From: DASQPR01 sp963831705
Lineage (GTDB): Bacteria > Actinomycetota > Actinomycetes > Mycobacteriales > Micromonosporaceae
DNA: 64,000 nucleotides
Direction of reading: 5' to 3'
Assembly: GCA_963831705.1 (NCBI GenBank)
Contig: CAWHRE010000010.1
Span: 496,001-560,000, forward strand
Under the pieces are notes generated by a model. The model was not told the origin of the DNA and did no database searches. It worked only from the letters and a program-made list of their open reading frames with translations. Positions within the stretch are counted from its first letter, which is position 1, and the number at the start of each line of letters is the position of its first letter. A program made the translations under genes and the position numbers. Shown here in pieces: positions 51,476 through 59,957 of this stretch.

Positions 51476-52587
51476 TCGAAATCGAGCACGACCTGCAGCG
51501 GGCGGATGCGTTGATCGACGTGAACCGCCCGGCCGACGCGCTGCGCATCGTGCTCGGTGTGATCGCGACCGCCCCTGACAACTTCCGCGCCTACTGCCTC
51601 GCCGCCCGGTGCCACAGCATGGCCGGTGAGCACGCGCTGATGCTGGCCGCGGCGGATCGGGCCGTGTTCCATGGACCCAACAACGAATGGGGCCACCGGC
51701 TGCGTTCGATGGCGCTGCGCGGGCTCGGTCGGCACATGGAGGCGGTGGCCGCCGCGACGACGGCCGTACGGCTGGCTCCGCTGGTCTGGCAGCCGTACAT
51801 CAATCTGGCCGAGGCGCTGCTGAAGTTCCCGGATCCGGCACGACGGAAGCTCGCCTATGAAGCCGCCCGCGAGTCGGTGCGGCTGGCGCCGAACGTGCCG
51901 AGCACCCACGTGACGCTCGGCCGCGTGTACGCGAGTATCGGCGAACGCGCCGCCGCACTGGCAAGCTACGAGCGAGCTCTCGCGATCGATCCGACCGACG
52001 CCACCGCGCACACGAACCTCGCGATCCTCGATCTGAACCGGGGCCGCCTCACCAAGGCGGGCCAGAATCTCCGAGCCGTGGCCGCGTCGAATCCGGGCGT
52101 CTCCACGTACGCCAACAACGTCGGCGTGGCCGCGGATCGCTGGTACATCCGAGCGTTGGACGTCGGCGCCGTGGCATGTTTCCTCGAACTGATCGCACAG
52201 TTCGTGGCGCCGGTCGCGTACGCCGGATACATCGCGGTCGGGCTGTTGCTCAGCTACCTCGGGTTGATCGCGGTTCAGTACGCACGACTGTCAGCACCGC
52301 TGCGGACGCTGACCCGGCGGAATCTGATCGGGCCACGCCGGTTCCCGACCATCCTGTTGGCGATCGTGTTCGTGTTCGTCACGCTGTCCGCGCTCGACGA
52401 AGTGGCGACGGGTGTGCGACCCAACGCGCCCGGCACGATCTGGCTGCTGCCGCTCATCATCCTGTTCCGTTTCCGCACCCGGATCCAGGAGTGGCTCCAG
52501 CCGTACCGGTTGCGCCGGCGTTACCGGGCAACGGTCCTCGGCACCGATGGCCCAGTGATTCCGCAGCCGCGATCCGAACAGCCTTAA
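51472..52587 (+). CDS. TPR protein with C-terminal membrane domain
   Basis: A 371-residue protein. About five to six TPR units (about residues 5-225) include ADALRIVLGVIATAPDNFRA, VPSTHVTLGRVYASIGERAA and PTDATAHTNLAILDLNRG. Three or four transmembrane segments follow (about 232-262 and 290-345), with a basic loop and tail. The TPR part probably faces the cytoplasm. The GTG overlaps the AAA+ stop, and both proteins carry TPR-type helices, so a membrane-bound AAA+/TPR complex is a reasonable inference. I do not know the family's function. The stop overlaps the convergent PLP gene by four bases. Confidence 0.78.
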   Translation: MIEIEHDLQRADALIDVNRPADALRIVLGVIATAPDNFRAYCLAARCHSMAGEHALMLAAADRAVFHGPNNEWGHRLRSMALRGLGRHMEAVAAATTAVRLAPLVWQPYINLAEALLKFPDPARRKLAYEAARESVRLAPNVPSTHVTLGRVYASIGERAAALASYERALAIDPTDATAHTNLAILDLNRGRLTKAGQNLRAVAASNPGVSTYANNVGVAADRWYIRALDVGAVACFLELIAQFVAPVAYAGYIAVGLLLSYLGLIAVQYARLSAPLRTLTRRNLIGPRRFPTILLAIVFVFVTLSALDEVATGVRPNAPGTIWLLPLIILFRFRTRIQEWLQPYRLRRRYRATVLGTDGPVIPQPRSEQP

Positions 52588-53690
52588 ACCGCCGCGAGCG
52601 CCGCGGTGATGTCGGCCAGCAGATCGGCGGTGTCCTCAACGCCACAGGAGAGCCGGACGAGGCCCTCCGGCACCGGATCGCCCCACTGAGCCCGCCGGTC
52701 CGCGCTCGAATGCAGGCCGCCGAACGACGTCGATGCGCCGATCAGCTTGGACGCTCGGAGGAATCGCGTCACCGCGGCCGCATCCGGCAGCGTAAACGTC
52801 ACGAGACCGGGGATCCGGCGCATCTGCCGGGCCGCGACCGCGTACGACGGATCGGACGCCAGGCCGGGAAAACGCACCCCGGTCACGTTCGGCGCCGAAG
52901 CAAGCAAATCCGCAACCGCGTATGCGTTCTCGGTCTGCCGCGTCAGCCGCAGGTCCAGCGTCCCGAGCGACCGATGCGCGAGCCACGCCTCGACGCCGCC
53001 CGGGATCGCGCCGGTGTCGTCCCGCCACGCCCGTACGTCATCGATCAGCGGCGAGTCGGCGCAGACGTATCCGAGGAGGAGGTCGGAGTGGCCGGTCAGC
53101 GCCTTCGTGCCGGACGCCACCGAGATGTCCGCACCGAGCACGAGCGGGCGCTGCCCGAGCGGCGTTGCGGCGGTGTTGTCGACCGCGACGAGCGCACCGG
53201 CGGCGTGCGCCTCGGCCGCGATCGCGGTGATGTCGCACACGTCCAGGCCCGGGTTCGCCGGCGTCTCCAACAACACGAGCCGGACGCCGGCGAAGCTCGG
53301 GTACGGCCCGGCGGTCGGCGCTTCCAGCACCTTCACGCCGAGCGGTGCGAGCCGCTTCGCGGCCACCACCCGAGTCTTGAAGTAGCCGTCGGACGGCAAC
53401 ACGACCGTGTCGCCCGTCGCCAGCGTGCCGAACAGAATCGCCGAGATCGCGGCCATGCCCGAGGAGAACACGACGCAGCCCGGCGCCTCTTCGAGTTCCG
53501 CGATCGCCGACTCCAAGTGCCGGTACGACGCGTTGTCGGTCCGGCCGTACCCGTCGATGCCCGGCTGTGGGCCGAGTTCGGGGTCGAGATGGTACGGAGC
53601 GGCGAGCGTCGGTCCTGGCAGGAACGATGCACCCGGTGTGGGCACCGGTAGGCCGGCGTGCACGCTGCGAGTCGAGTCCCCGTGAGCCAT
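52584..53690 (-). CDS. Cys/Met metabolism PLP enzyme (cystathionine gamma-lyase/synthase-like)
   Basis: A 368-residue PLP enzyme of the cystathionine gamma family. YGRTDNASYRHLESAIAELE provides the active-site Tyr-x-Arg, CVVFSSGMAAISAIL the phosphate site, ALVAVDNTAATPLGQRPL the PLP Asp, and ASGTKALTGHSDLLLG the Schiff-base Lys. RLSCGVEDTADLLADI ends the family core. Whether it is a lyase or synthase cannot be read. It starts five bases before the gpsA stop region ends, so it is in the gpsA-plsC operon. Confidence 0.88.
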   Translation of the reverse strand: MAHGDSTRSVHAGLPVPTPGASFLPGPTLAAPYHLDPELGPQPGIDGYGRTDNASYRHLESAIAELEEAPGCVVFSSGMAAISAILFGTLATGDTVVLPSDGYFKTRVVAAKRLAPLGVKVLEAPTAGPYPSFAGVRLVLLETPANPGLDVCDITAIAAEAHAAGALVAVDNTAATPLGQRPLVLGADISVASGTKALTGHSDLLLGYVCADSPLIDDVRAWRDDTGAIPGGVEAWLAHRSLGTLDLRLTRQTENAYAVADLLASAPNVTGVRFPGLASDPSYAVAARQMRRIPGLVTFTLPDAAAVTRFLRASKLIGASTSFGGLHSSADRRAQWGDPVPEGLVRLSCGVEDTADLLADITAALAAV

Positions 53691-53694
53691 GAAG

Positions 53695-54690
53695 TTATTC
53701 CGGTTTCGTTCCGCGGCTCATCAGAGCCTCGACCGCGATGCGTGGCGACAGACCCTCGTGGCAGACCCGCTCGACCTGTTCCACGATCGGCACCTCGACG
53801 CCGTTCGCTTCGGCCAGGTCCCGGATCGCGAGGCAGCTCTTCACTCCCTCAGCGGTCTGCCGGGTCGCCTTCGCGGCCTGCTCCAGCGTCTCGCCACGGC
53901 CGAGCCGCTCGCCGAACATCCGGTTCCGGGACAGCGGCGAACAGCAGGTGGCCACGAGGTCGCCGAGCCCGGCCAGGCCGGCGAACGTCATCGGATCGGC
54001 GCCGAGGCTCATCCCGAGCCGACCGGTTTCGGCCAGCCCACGGGTGATCAACGTCGCCTTCGTGTTGTCGCCGAAGCCCATCGCACTGGCCATCCCGTAT
54101 GCGAGCGCGATCGCGTTCTTCACAGCGCCGCCGAGTTCGCAGCCGACCATGTCGTCATTCGTGTACGGCCGGAAGTAGCGCGTCGCGATGGCCGCCTGGA
54201 TCGCGGTGGCGCGTGCCTCGTCGATGCATGCCACCACGGTGGCCGCGATCTGCTCGGCCGCGATCTCGGGCGCGAGGTTCGGGCCGGTGATCGCCGCGAT
54301 CCGCTCCGGTTCCACACCGGCCGCCTCGCTGATCACCTCGCTCATCCGCTTGCCGGTACCGAGTTCGATGCCCTTCATCAGGCTCACCAGTGAGGCATCC
54401 GATCGGACGTACGGCGCCCATGCCGCCAGATTGCCGCGCAGCGTCTGCGATGGGACGGAGAGCACGACGATGTCCGCCTCGCTGATCGCCTCGGCCGCGT
54501 CCGACGTGGCGCGGATCGAGGCCGGCAGGATCAGGTGCGGGAAGTACTCGGAGTTGCGCCGGGTCTCGTTGATCTCGGCGACCACTTCCGGTCGGCGCGC
54601 CCAGAGTGTCACGTCCGTACCTGCATCGGCCAGCACTTTCGCGAACGCGGTCCCCCACGATCCGGCGCTGAGGACGACGGCGCGAGTCAT
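53695..54690 (-). CDS. gpsA: NAD(P)-dependent glycerol-3-phosphate dehydrogenase
   Basis: A 331-residue GpsA producing sn-glycerol 3-phosphate for phospholipids. The nucleotide-binding motif reads VVLSAGSWGTAFAKVLADAG; Ser replaces the first Gly of the usual G-x-G-x-W-G. The substrate region SLMKGIELGTGKRMSE, ITGPNLAPEIAAEQ, catalytic Lys in GCELGGAVKNAIALAYGMA and GDNTKATLITRGLAE are intact. The ATG overlaps the plsC stop (ATGA), so acyltransferase and dehydrogenase are co-translated. Confidence 0.95.
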   Translation of the reverse strand: MTRAVVLSAGSWGTAFAKVLADAGTDVTLWARRPEVVAEINETRRNSEYFPHLILPASIRATSDAAEAISEADIVVLSVPSQTLRGNLAAWAPYVRSDASLVSLMKGIELGTGKRMSEVISEAAGVEPERIAAITGPNLAPEIAAEQIAATVVACIDEARATAIQAAIATRYFRPYTNDDMVGCELGGAVKNAIALAYGMASAMGFGDNTKATLITRGLAETGRLGMSLGADPMTFAGLAGLGDLVATCCSPLSRNRMFGERLGRGETLEQAAKATRQTAEGVKSCLAIRDLAEANGVEVPIVEQVERVCHEGLSPRIAVEALMSRGTKPE

Positions 54691-55451
54691 CCGGCGGTCT
54701 CTTCGTCGGCGGCGCCGTCCACGGGAGCCTCTTCCGAAGAAGCGAAGCTCCGGCGGCCGGCCGAACTCGGCGCCGGCGGTGGCGTCTCGCCCCGGATCTC
54801 GCCGACCATCGTCCGCAGCACCAGCATGATCTCGTCGGTGATCGCGTACAGGTTCGCGGCGGTCGGCTCGGCGCCCTTCCACTTGTCGAGGTCGATCGGC
54901 GCACCGCCCACCACGGTCACGTGCTTGCGCGGCAGCGGGCGGAACTTCCGGGTCCGGGGGTCGAAGACCTCCTGCGCACCCCACGTCGCGATCGGAACCA
55001 CCGGGGCACCGGTGGCGAGGAACAGCCGGGCGATGCCGGTCTTGCCGCGCTGCGGCCAGAGGTCGCCCTTTTTCGGGGTCGTTCCCTCCGGATAGATGAT
55101 CAGCCCGCGACCGGACTTGACCTCGGCGACCGCCGCATCCAGTGCCTTGCTCGCATCGACCGTGCCACGGTCGACCGGGGTCTGCTTCACGGCGCGCAGC
55201 AGTGGTCCGACGACCGGAATCCGGAAGAGGCTAGATTTGGCGAGGAACTGCGGCCAACGACCGGAGTCCAGCACGTAGTGGGCCACGACGAACGGGTCGA
55301 ACTCCGACATGTGGTTCGCCGCGAAGATAACGCCGCCTTCGGGCGGAATCCGGTCCATGCCGGACCAGTCGCGTTTGGTCATGACGAGGAGGACCGGCTT
55401 GACCAGAATGACCGTCGTGCGGCTCCAGAACCCGAGTCTGCGACGTGCCAC
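54687..55451 (-). CDS. plsC: 1-acyl-sn-glycerol-3-phosphate acyltransferase
   Basis: A 254-residue PlsC-type acyltransferase making phosphatidic acid. The catalytic HX4D box is in FAANHMSEFDPFVVAHYV (about residue 46), and the substrate-binding motif is GRGLIIYPEGTTPKKG. A C-terminal tail of about 40 residues is Pro, Ser and Glu rich. It is coupled to gpsA. The divergent cofC starts about 105 bases away. Confidence 0.92.
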   Translation of the reverse strand: MARRRLGFWSRTTVILVKPVLLVMTKRDWSGMDRIPPEGGVIFAANHMSEFDPFVVAHYVLDSGRWPQFLAKSSLFRIPVVGPLLRAVKQTPVDRGTVDASKALDAAVAEVKSGRGLIIYPEGTTPKKGDLWPQRGKTGIARLFLATGAPVVPIATWGAQEVFDPRTRKFRPLPRKHVTVVGGAPIDLDKWKGAEPTAANLYAITDEIMLVLRTMVGEIRGETPPPAPSSAGRRSFASSEEAPVDGAADEETAG

Positions 55452-55556
55452 GGACCCTCCATCTCCCAGCGGTGACTACCTAGGCAAGAATCATGCCCGC
55501 AGGCGTCTCCGCAGGCTAGGACAGGGTGCCGTACCGATCCGTTTTCGGGTGGTTCG

Positions 55557-56180
55557 ATGGGCGGCATGTCCGGAATGACCCGGCCAACTTTCGCGATCAT
55601 CATCCCGGTGAAGCCGATCGGCATCGGCAAGTCCCGCCTCCGCGCAACACATGCGGTCGCCGACCGCCTTGTCACCGCCATCGCGCTCGATACGATCGCG
55701 GCCGCGGTTGCCGTCGCCCCGGTGCTCGTCGTGACGAACGATCCGGTCGTCGCGGATGCGTCCGCCGCGCTCGGCGCGGCCACGTTGCCGGACGCCCCGG
55801 ACGACGACCTCAATGCCGCGATCGCATACGGCGACGCGCATCTCGGCCTCGACACCGGGCGAGCCGCGCTCACCGCCGATCTGCCCGCGTTGCGCTCCGC
55901 CGACCTGGCCGCCGCGCTGTCCGCCTTCGCAGGCGGCTCCGCCGAACGTCGCGGTTACGTCTCGGACCATCTGAGTACGGGTACGACGCTGCTGATCGCA
56001 CGGCCGGGCGTACCCCTGGATCCGCACTTCGGGGTTGATTCGGCGGCTGCGCACGCGGCCTCCGGAGCGCTCGCGCTCGACGGCGATTGGGCCTCCTTGC
56101 GTCAGGACGTGGACACCAGCGCGGATCTGGCGGCGGCACGGATCCTGGGCCTGGGCGTGCGGACCGAGGCCGCGCTCTAG
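55557..56180 (+). CDS. cofC: Phosphoenolpyruvate/2-phospholactate guanylyltransferase (CofC/FbiD)
   Basis: A 207-residue CofC/FbiD guanylyltransferase of coenzyme F420 synthesis. FAIIIPVKPIGIGKSRLRAT is the nucleotide-binding start, followed by VLVVTNDPVVADASAALGA, DDDLNAAIAYGDAH and the acidic ALTADLPALRSADLAAAL. The C terminus has GVDSAAAHAASGA. ATG codons at 55566 and 55575 (MTRPTFAII) are alternatives. It is placed next to ppk and gpsA as in mycobacteria. Its presence implies F420 in the organism. Confidence 0.92.
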   Translation: MGGMSGMTRPTFAIIIPVKPIGIGKSRLRATHAVADRLVTAIALDTIAAAVAVAPVLVVTNDPVVADASAALGAATLPDAPDDDLNAAIAYGDAHLGLDTGRAALTADLPALRSADLAAALSAFAGGSAERRGYVSDHLSTGTTLLIARPGVPLDPHFGVDSAAAHAASGALALDGDWASLRQDVDTSADLAAARILGLGVRTEAAL

Positions 56181-56190
56181 GCTTGCGGGC

Positions 56191-56388
56191 ATGCAGGGAA
56201 CCGTCGCGACGTACGACGCCGAAACGCTCACCGGCTCGGTGCTGCTGGACAACGGCACGAAGCTGGAGTTCGACGACGCCGCGTTCCGTGCGTCCGGGTT
56301 GCGCCTGTTGCGCCTGGGGCAACGTCTGAGCCTCGAAACCGACGCCACGGGTCACATCATCCGCGTGACGATCCCCACGATGCCCTGA
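56191..56388 (+). CDS. Small cold-shock-like OB-fold protein
   Basis: A 65-residue protein resembling a cold-shock-type beta-barrel: GTVATYDAETLTGSVLLDNG, FDDAAFRASGLRLLRLGQRL, SLETDATGHIIRVTI. The RNP motifs of true CspA are not clear, so nucleic-acid binding is uncertain. Similar small genes sit beside cofC in other actinobacteria. It starts ten bases after cofC and is probably co-transcribed. Confidence 0.7.
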   Translation: MQGTVATYDAETLTGSVLLDNGTKLEFDDAAFRASGLRLLRLGQRLSLETDATGHIIRVTIPTMP

Positions 56389-56550
56389 CGTTTCCGGGAG
56401 ATCTCGTCAACGGGTCGCACATGGACCGATCGGCGCGCCGGTGACACAGGTGAGCGACCGGTCGATGCGATCGTCGGCGGGAACGCCCGGTATCCGATCC
56501 GACTGGCGAGAATTTGCCCCATGAACACTTCCCTCACGTCGTTTACCGGC

Positions 56551-56563
56551 CATTATTGACACG
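56551..56563 (+). promoter_or_regulatory. Candidate leaderless promoter for ppk
   Basis: CATTAT (56551-56556) looks like a -10 element and ends six bases before the ppk GTG at 56563. No ribosome-binding site precedes that GTG. The arrangement fits leaderless transcription, which is common in actinobacteria. The -35 match (TTCCCT at 56529) is poor. Confidence 0.45.
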
Positions 56564-59070
56564 TGAGCCCGACGCCGCCGAGTACGCCTGATCCCGCCAA
56601 GACCCCGAAAACTCCAAAACCGCGAAGATCTTCCGAGCCTACGGCCGGTACTCCGAAGCGCGGTTCGACGAAGTCGACGGCGGCGCGGCTCAAACCGACC
56701 GGCGAGACACCGGCCGCCAAGCCGCCCGAAACAGCGGCGCCGCCAAAGGCGACGCCCGCGAAGACGCCGGCCGCCAAAGACACGAAGGCGGTGCCAGAGA
56801 CGCCGGTCGAGACACCGAACGGGCACGAGCCGAAGCGTACGAATGGGGTCGATCCGCACTTGACCACGAGTGCGCCGGCCGCGGCAACCGATACGGGTGA
56901 GGTGATCGACGTGCCGGAGCTGCTGGATGCTCCCCCGCGAGCGGAGGAGCCGCTTCCGGACGATCGGTTCCTGAACCGGGAACTGTCCTGGCTCGACTTC
57001 AACGCACGGGTACTGCACCTGGCCGAGGACCCGGCCACGCCGCTGCTGGAACGCGCGAAGTTCCTGGCGATCTTCGCGCGCAATCTGGACGAGTTCTACA
57101 TGGTGCGGGTAGCCGGTTTGACTCGCCGTCTGCAGACCGGTCTCGCGATCCGCAGCACCGACGGCATGACCGTACGCGAGCAACTGGCCGCGATCGCCGA
57201 CCGGACGGCCGAGCTGATGGCACGGCAGTCGCGCTGCTTTGCCGAGGACGTGGCACCGGACCTCTTGAAGGCCGGGATCGAGATCGTCCGGTGGGTCGAC
57301 CTCGATGACGTCGAGCGGGAGCGGATGCGCGATTACTTCCGCGACCAGGTGTTCCCGGTGCTCACCCCCCTGGCGGTGGATCCTGCGCACCCGTTCCCGT
57401 ACATCAGCGGTCTGGCACTGAACCTGGCCGTGGTCGCACGCGATCCGGACGGCGCGACCGGCGAGTTCTTCGCCCGCGTAAAGATTCCCAACAACGTGCC
57501 ACGGCTCGTCTCGGTCAGCCGGGACGGCTCGGTGAACCCGCAGAGCGTACGTTTCCTGCCGCTCGAAGACCTGATCGCGGCACACCTGGGCGCGTTGTTC
57601 TCCGGGATGAGCATTCTCGAACACCACGTGTTCCGGGTGACCCGCAATGCCGAACTCGAGGTCGAGGACGACCGCGACGAGGATCTGTTGCAGGCATTGG
57701 AACGTGAGCTGGCGCGCCGCCGGTTCGGGCCGCCGGTGCGGCTCGAGGTCGCCGACACGATCTCCGATCACGTGCTCGAACTGCTGTTGCGCGAGCTCGA
57801 CATGGACCCGAGCGAGGTTCTGCGGGTACACGGGTTGCTCGATCTGTCCGCGCTGTGGCGCATCCACGACGACATCGACCGGCCGGAATTGAAGGACCGC
57901 CCTTTCGTCCCGGCCACCCACCCGAGATTCGTTGACGCCGAGACGCCGCGTGGATTGGGTGTGGTGGACACGAACCGGCGGAGCGTCTTCGCGATGCTGC
58001 GGGACGGCGACGTACTCGTGCACCACCCGTACCACTCGTTCTCGACCAGTGTGCAGCGATTCATCGAGCAGGCCGCGCTGGACCCGAACGTGCTTGCCAT
58101 CAAGCAAACGCTGTACCGGACGTCCGGCGACTCGCCGGTCATCGACGCGCTTGTGGACGCGGCCGAGGCGGGCAAGCAGGTCGTGGTGATCGTCGAAGTG
58201 AAAGCGCGCTTCGACGAGCAGGCGAACATCGGCTGGGCGAGGACGCTGGAACGAGCCGGTTGCCACGTCGTGTACGGGTTGGTGGGCCTGAAGACGCACT
58301 GCAAAATCGCGCTCGTGGTACGCCAGGAAGGCAACCAGATCCGCCGGTACGCCCACATCGGCACCGGCAACTATCACCCGAAGACCGCTCGCCTGTACGA
58401 AGACCTGGGCCTCCTGACGGCCGACCCGGAAATCGGCGCGGACCTGACCGACCTGTTCAACATGTTGACCGGGTACAGCCGGCAGACCGCGTACCGGCGA
58501 CTGCTGGTCGCACCGTACGGCGTGCGATCCGGCATTGTGAACCGGATCGAGGCGCAGGCCGCGCTCGCCCGGGCCGGCGAGCCGTCGTTGATCCAGCTGA
58601 AACTGAACTCGATCGTGGACGAAGAGGTCGTGGACGCGCTCTACCGGGCCTCTGGCGCCGGTGTTCCGATCGATCTCGTGATACGCGGCATCTGCGTGCT
58701 GCGACCGGGCGTACCGGGACTGTCCCAGAACATCCGGGTCCGGTCGATCGTCGGCCGGTTCCTGGAGCACTCGCGCATCTACCGATTCGGGGTTGGCGAC
58801 GCCACCGAGATCTGGATCGGATCGGCCGATCTGATGCACCGGAACCTGGATCGCCGGGTCGAGGCGCTGGTTCGGGTGACCGATGCGACCGCGCAGGCGG
58901 ACATCGTGGACCTGCTGACGCGTGCGATGAGCGAGGGCACGACGGCGTTCGAGCTCCGGCCGAACGGCTCGTGGAAGGAGCCGTCGTCCGGGCTGCCGGC
59001 GCTCGACTCGTCCGCTCAGATCGTCACTGGCCACTTGCAGGAAGCACTGCTCCGATCCGTTGTCGGCTAG
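56563..59070 (+). CDS. ppk1: Polyphosphate kinase 1 with long disordered N terminus
   Basis: An 835-residue PPK1 that reversibly makes polyphosphate from ATP. The first 125 residues are low complexity, rich in Pro, Lys, Thr and Ala (PKTPKPRRSSEPTAGTPKRG). The conserved N domain starts DRFLNRELSWLDFNARVLHL. Head and catalytic domains include FYMVRVAGLTRRLQ, DVLVHHPYHSFSTSVQRFIE and RRYAHIGTGNYHPKTARLYE, which carries the autophosphorylated His. LMHRNLDRRVEALVRV closes the second catalytic half. Next to mutT1, as in mycobacteria. Confidence 0.96.
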   Translation: MSPTPPSTPDPAKTPKTPKPRRSSEPTAGTPKRGSTKSTAARLKPTGETPAAKPPETAAPPKATPAKTPAAKDTKAVPETPVETPNGHEPKRTNGVDPHLTTSAPAAATDTGEVIDVPELLDAPPRAEEPLPDDRFLNRELSWLDFNARVLHLAEDPATPLLERAKFLAIFARNLDEFYMVRVAGLTRRLQTGLAIRSTDGMTVREQLAAIADRTAELMARQSRCFAEDVAPDLLKAGIEIVRWVDLDDVERERMRDYFRDQVFPVLTPLAVDPAHPFPYISGLALNLAVVARDPDGATGEFFARVKIPNNVPRLVSVSRDGSVNPQSVRFLPLEDLIAAHLGALFSGMSILEHHVFRVTRNAELEVEDDRDEDLLQALERELARRRFGPPVRLEVADTISDHVLELLLRELDMDPSEVLRVHGLLDLSALWRIHDDIDRPELKDRPFVPATHPRFVDAETPRGLGVVDTNRRSVFAMLRDGDVLVHHPYHSFSTSVQRFIEQAALDPNVLAIKQTLYRTSGDSPVIDALVDAAEAGKQVVVIVEVKARFDEQANIGWARTLERAGCHVVYGLVGLKTHCKIALVVRQEGNQIRRYAHIGTGNYHPKTARLYEDLGLLTADPEIGADLTDLFNMLTGYSRQTAYRRLLVAPYGVRSGIVNRIEAQAALARAGEPSLIQLKLNSIVDEEVVDALYRASGAGVPIDLVIRGICVLRPGVPGLSQNIRVRSIVGRFLEHSRIYRFGVGDATEIWIGSADLMHRNLDRRVEALVRVTDATAQADIVDLLTRAMSEGTTAFELRPNGSWKEPSSGLPALDSSAQIVTGHLQEALLRSVVG

Positions 59071-59072
59071 CG

Positions 59073-59957
59073 GTGACGCCTACCAATTTGATCCGTTCGG
59101 CCGGCGGTGTCGTGTGGCGACCCGCCGGCGACGGCAGCGACGGGACCGTGGAGATCGCGGTGGTTCACCGTGAGCGCTACGACGACTGGTCGTTGCCCAA
59201 GGGGAAGCTCGAACGCGGCGAGCACACGTTGGCCGCAGCCGTGCGAGAGGTTCGCGAAGAGACCGGCGTACTCGCGATCCCGCAGGTCCGGCTGCCGAGC
59301 GTGACCTACTTGACCGGCGAGCCAGACACCGAGAAGACGGTCGACTTCTGGTCGATGCGGGCCTTTGACGAGACGGTCTTTGCGGCCAACGACGAGATCA
59401 GCGGCCTGCGCTGGGTCGACGTCACGGAAGCGGCCGGATTGCTGACGTACGTACACGACCGTGGCGTGGTCGCGTCGTTCGCGGCGCTCCCTCAGGTGAC
59501 CGGCGTCGCGGTGCTGGTCCGGCACGCGCGCGCCGGTTCACGCAAGCGCTGGGACGGTGCGGACGAAGAGCGGCCGCTCGACGCCGAAGGCGAGCTCCAG
59601 GCCGCCGCGCTCGGCCCGCTGCTGTCCCTCTTCAAGCCGATCAGGGTGTACGCCGCACCGCTCACCCGCTGCATCGATACGGTCTCCGGCATCGGGCTGC
59701 CGGTACGCTCGGACACCGTTTTCGCGGCGGCCACCGGGGCACCGACGAAGGCCGTGGCCGATCGCGTCCGGGCACTGGTCGAGGAGCATCAGCGCGTCGT
59801 GATCGCGAGTCAGGGCGAGGTGATCCCACCGGTCGTGAACGAATTGCACGCCCACAACGTCAGCGCCACCGCCACCCTGGCCACGCCGAAGGGTACGGCC
59901 TGGGTGGTGAGCTTCGCCGGGACCGACGTGGTCGCGGCCGATCACATGACGCTCTAG
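59073..59957 (+). CDS. mutT1: MutT1-type NUDIX-histidine phosphatase fusion
   Basis: A 294-residue two-domain protein. N-terminal NUDIX domain: SAGGVVWRPAGDGSD and Nudix box GKLERGEHTLAAAVREVREETG. C-terminal histidine phosphatase domain from about residue 145 begins with LVRHARAGSRKRWDGADEERPLD (the RHG motif as R-H-A). This is the layout of mycobacterial MutT1 (Rv2985), which degrades 8-oxo-dGTP and diadenosine polyphosphates. GTG at 59073 follows ppk by two bases. Its stop overlaps the convergent phosphoesterase remnant. Confidence 0.92.
   Translation: MTPTNLIRSAGGVVWRPAGDGSDGTVEIAVVHRERYDDWSLPKGKLERGEHTLAAAVREVREETGVLAIPQVRLPSVTYLTGEPDTEKTVDFWSMRAFDETVFAANDEISGLRWVDVTEAAGLLTYVHDRGVVASFAALPQVTGVAVLVRHARAGSRKRWDGADEERPLDAEGELQAAALGPLLSLFKPIRVYAAPLTRCIDTVSGIGLPVRSDTVFAAATGAPTKAVADRVRALVEEHQRVVIASQGEVIPPVVNELHAHNVSATATLATPKGTAWVVSFAGTDVVAADHMTL

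Noticed and set aside
58260..59072. Upstream extension of the MutT1 frame
   Set aside because: It is an out-of-frame reading of ppk; the NUDIX domain starts after GTG 59073.
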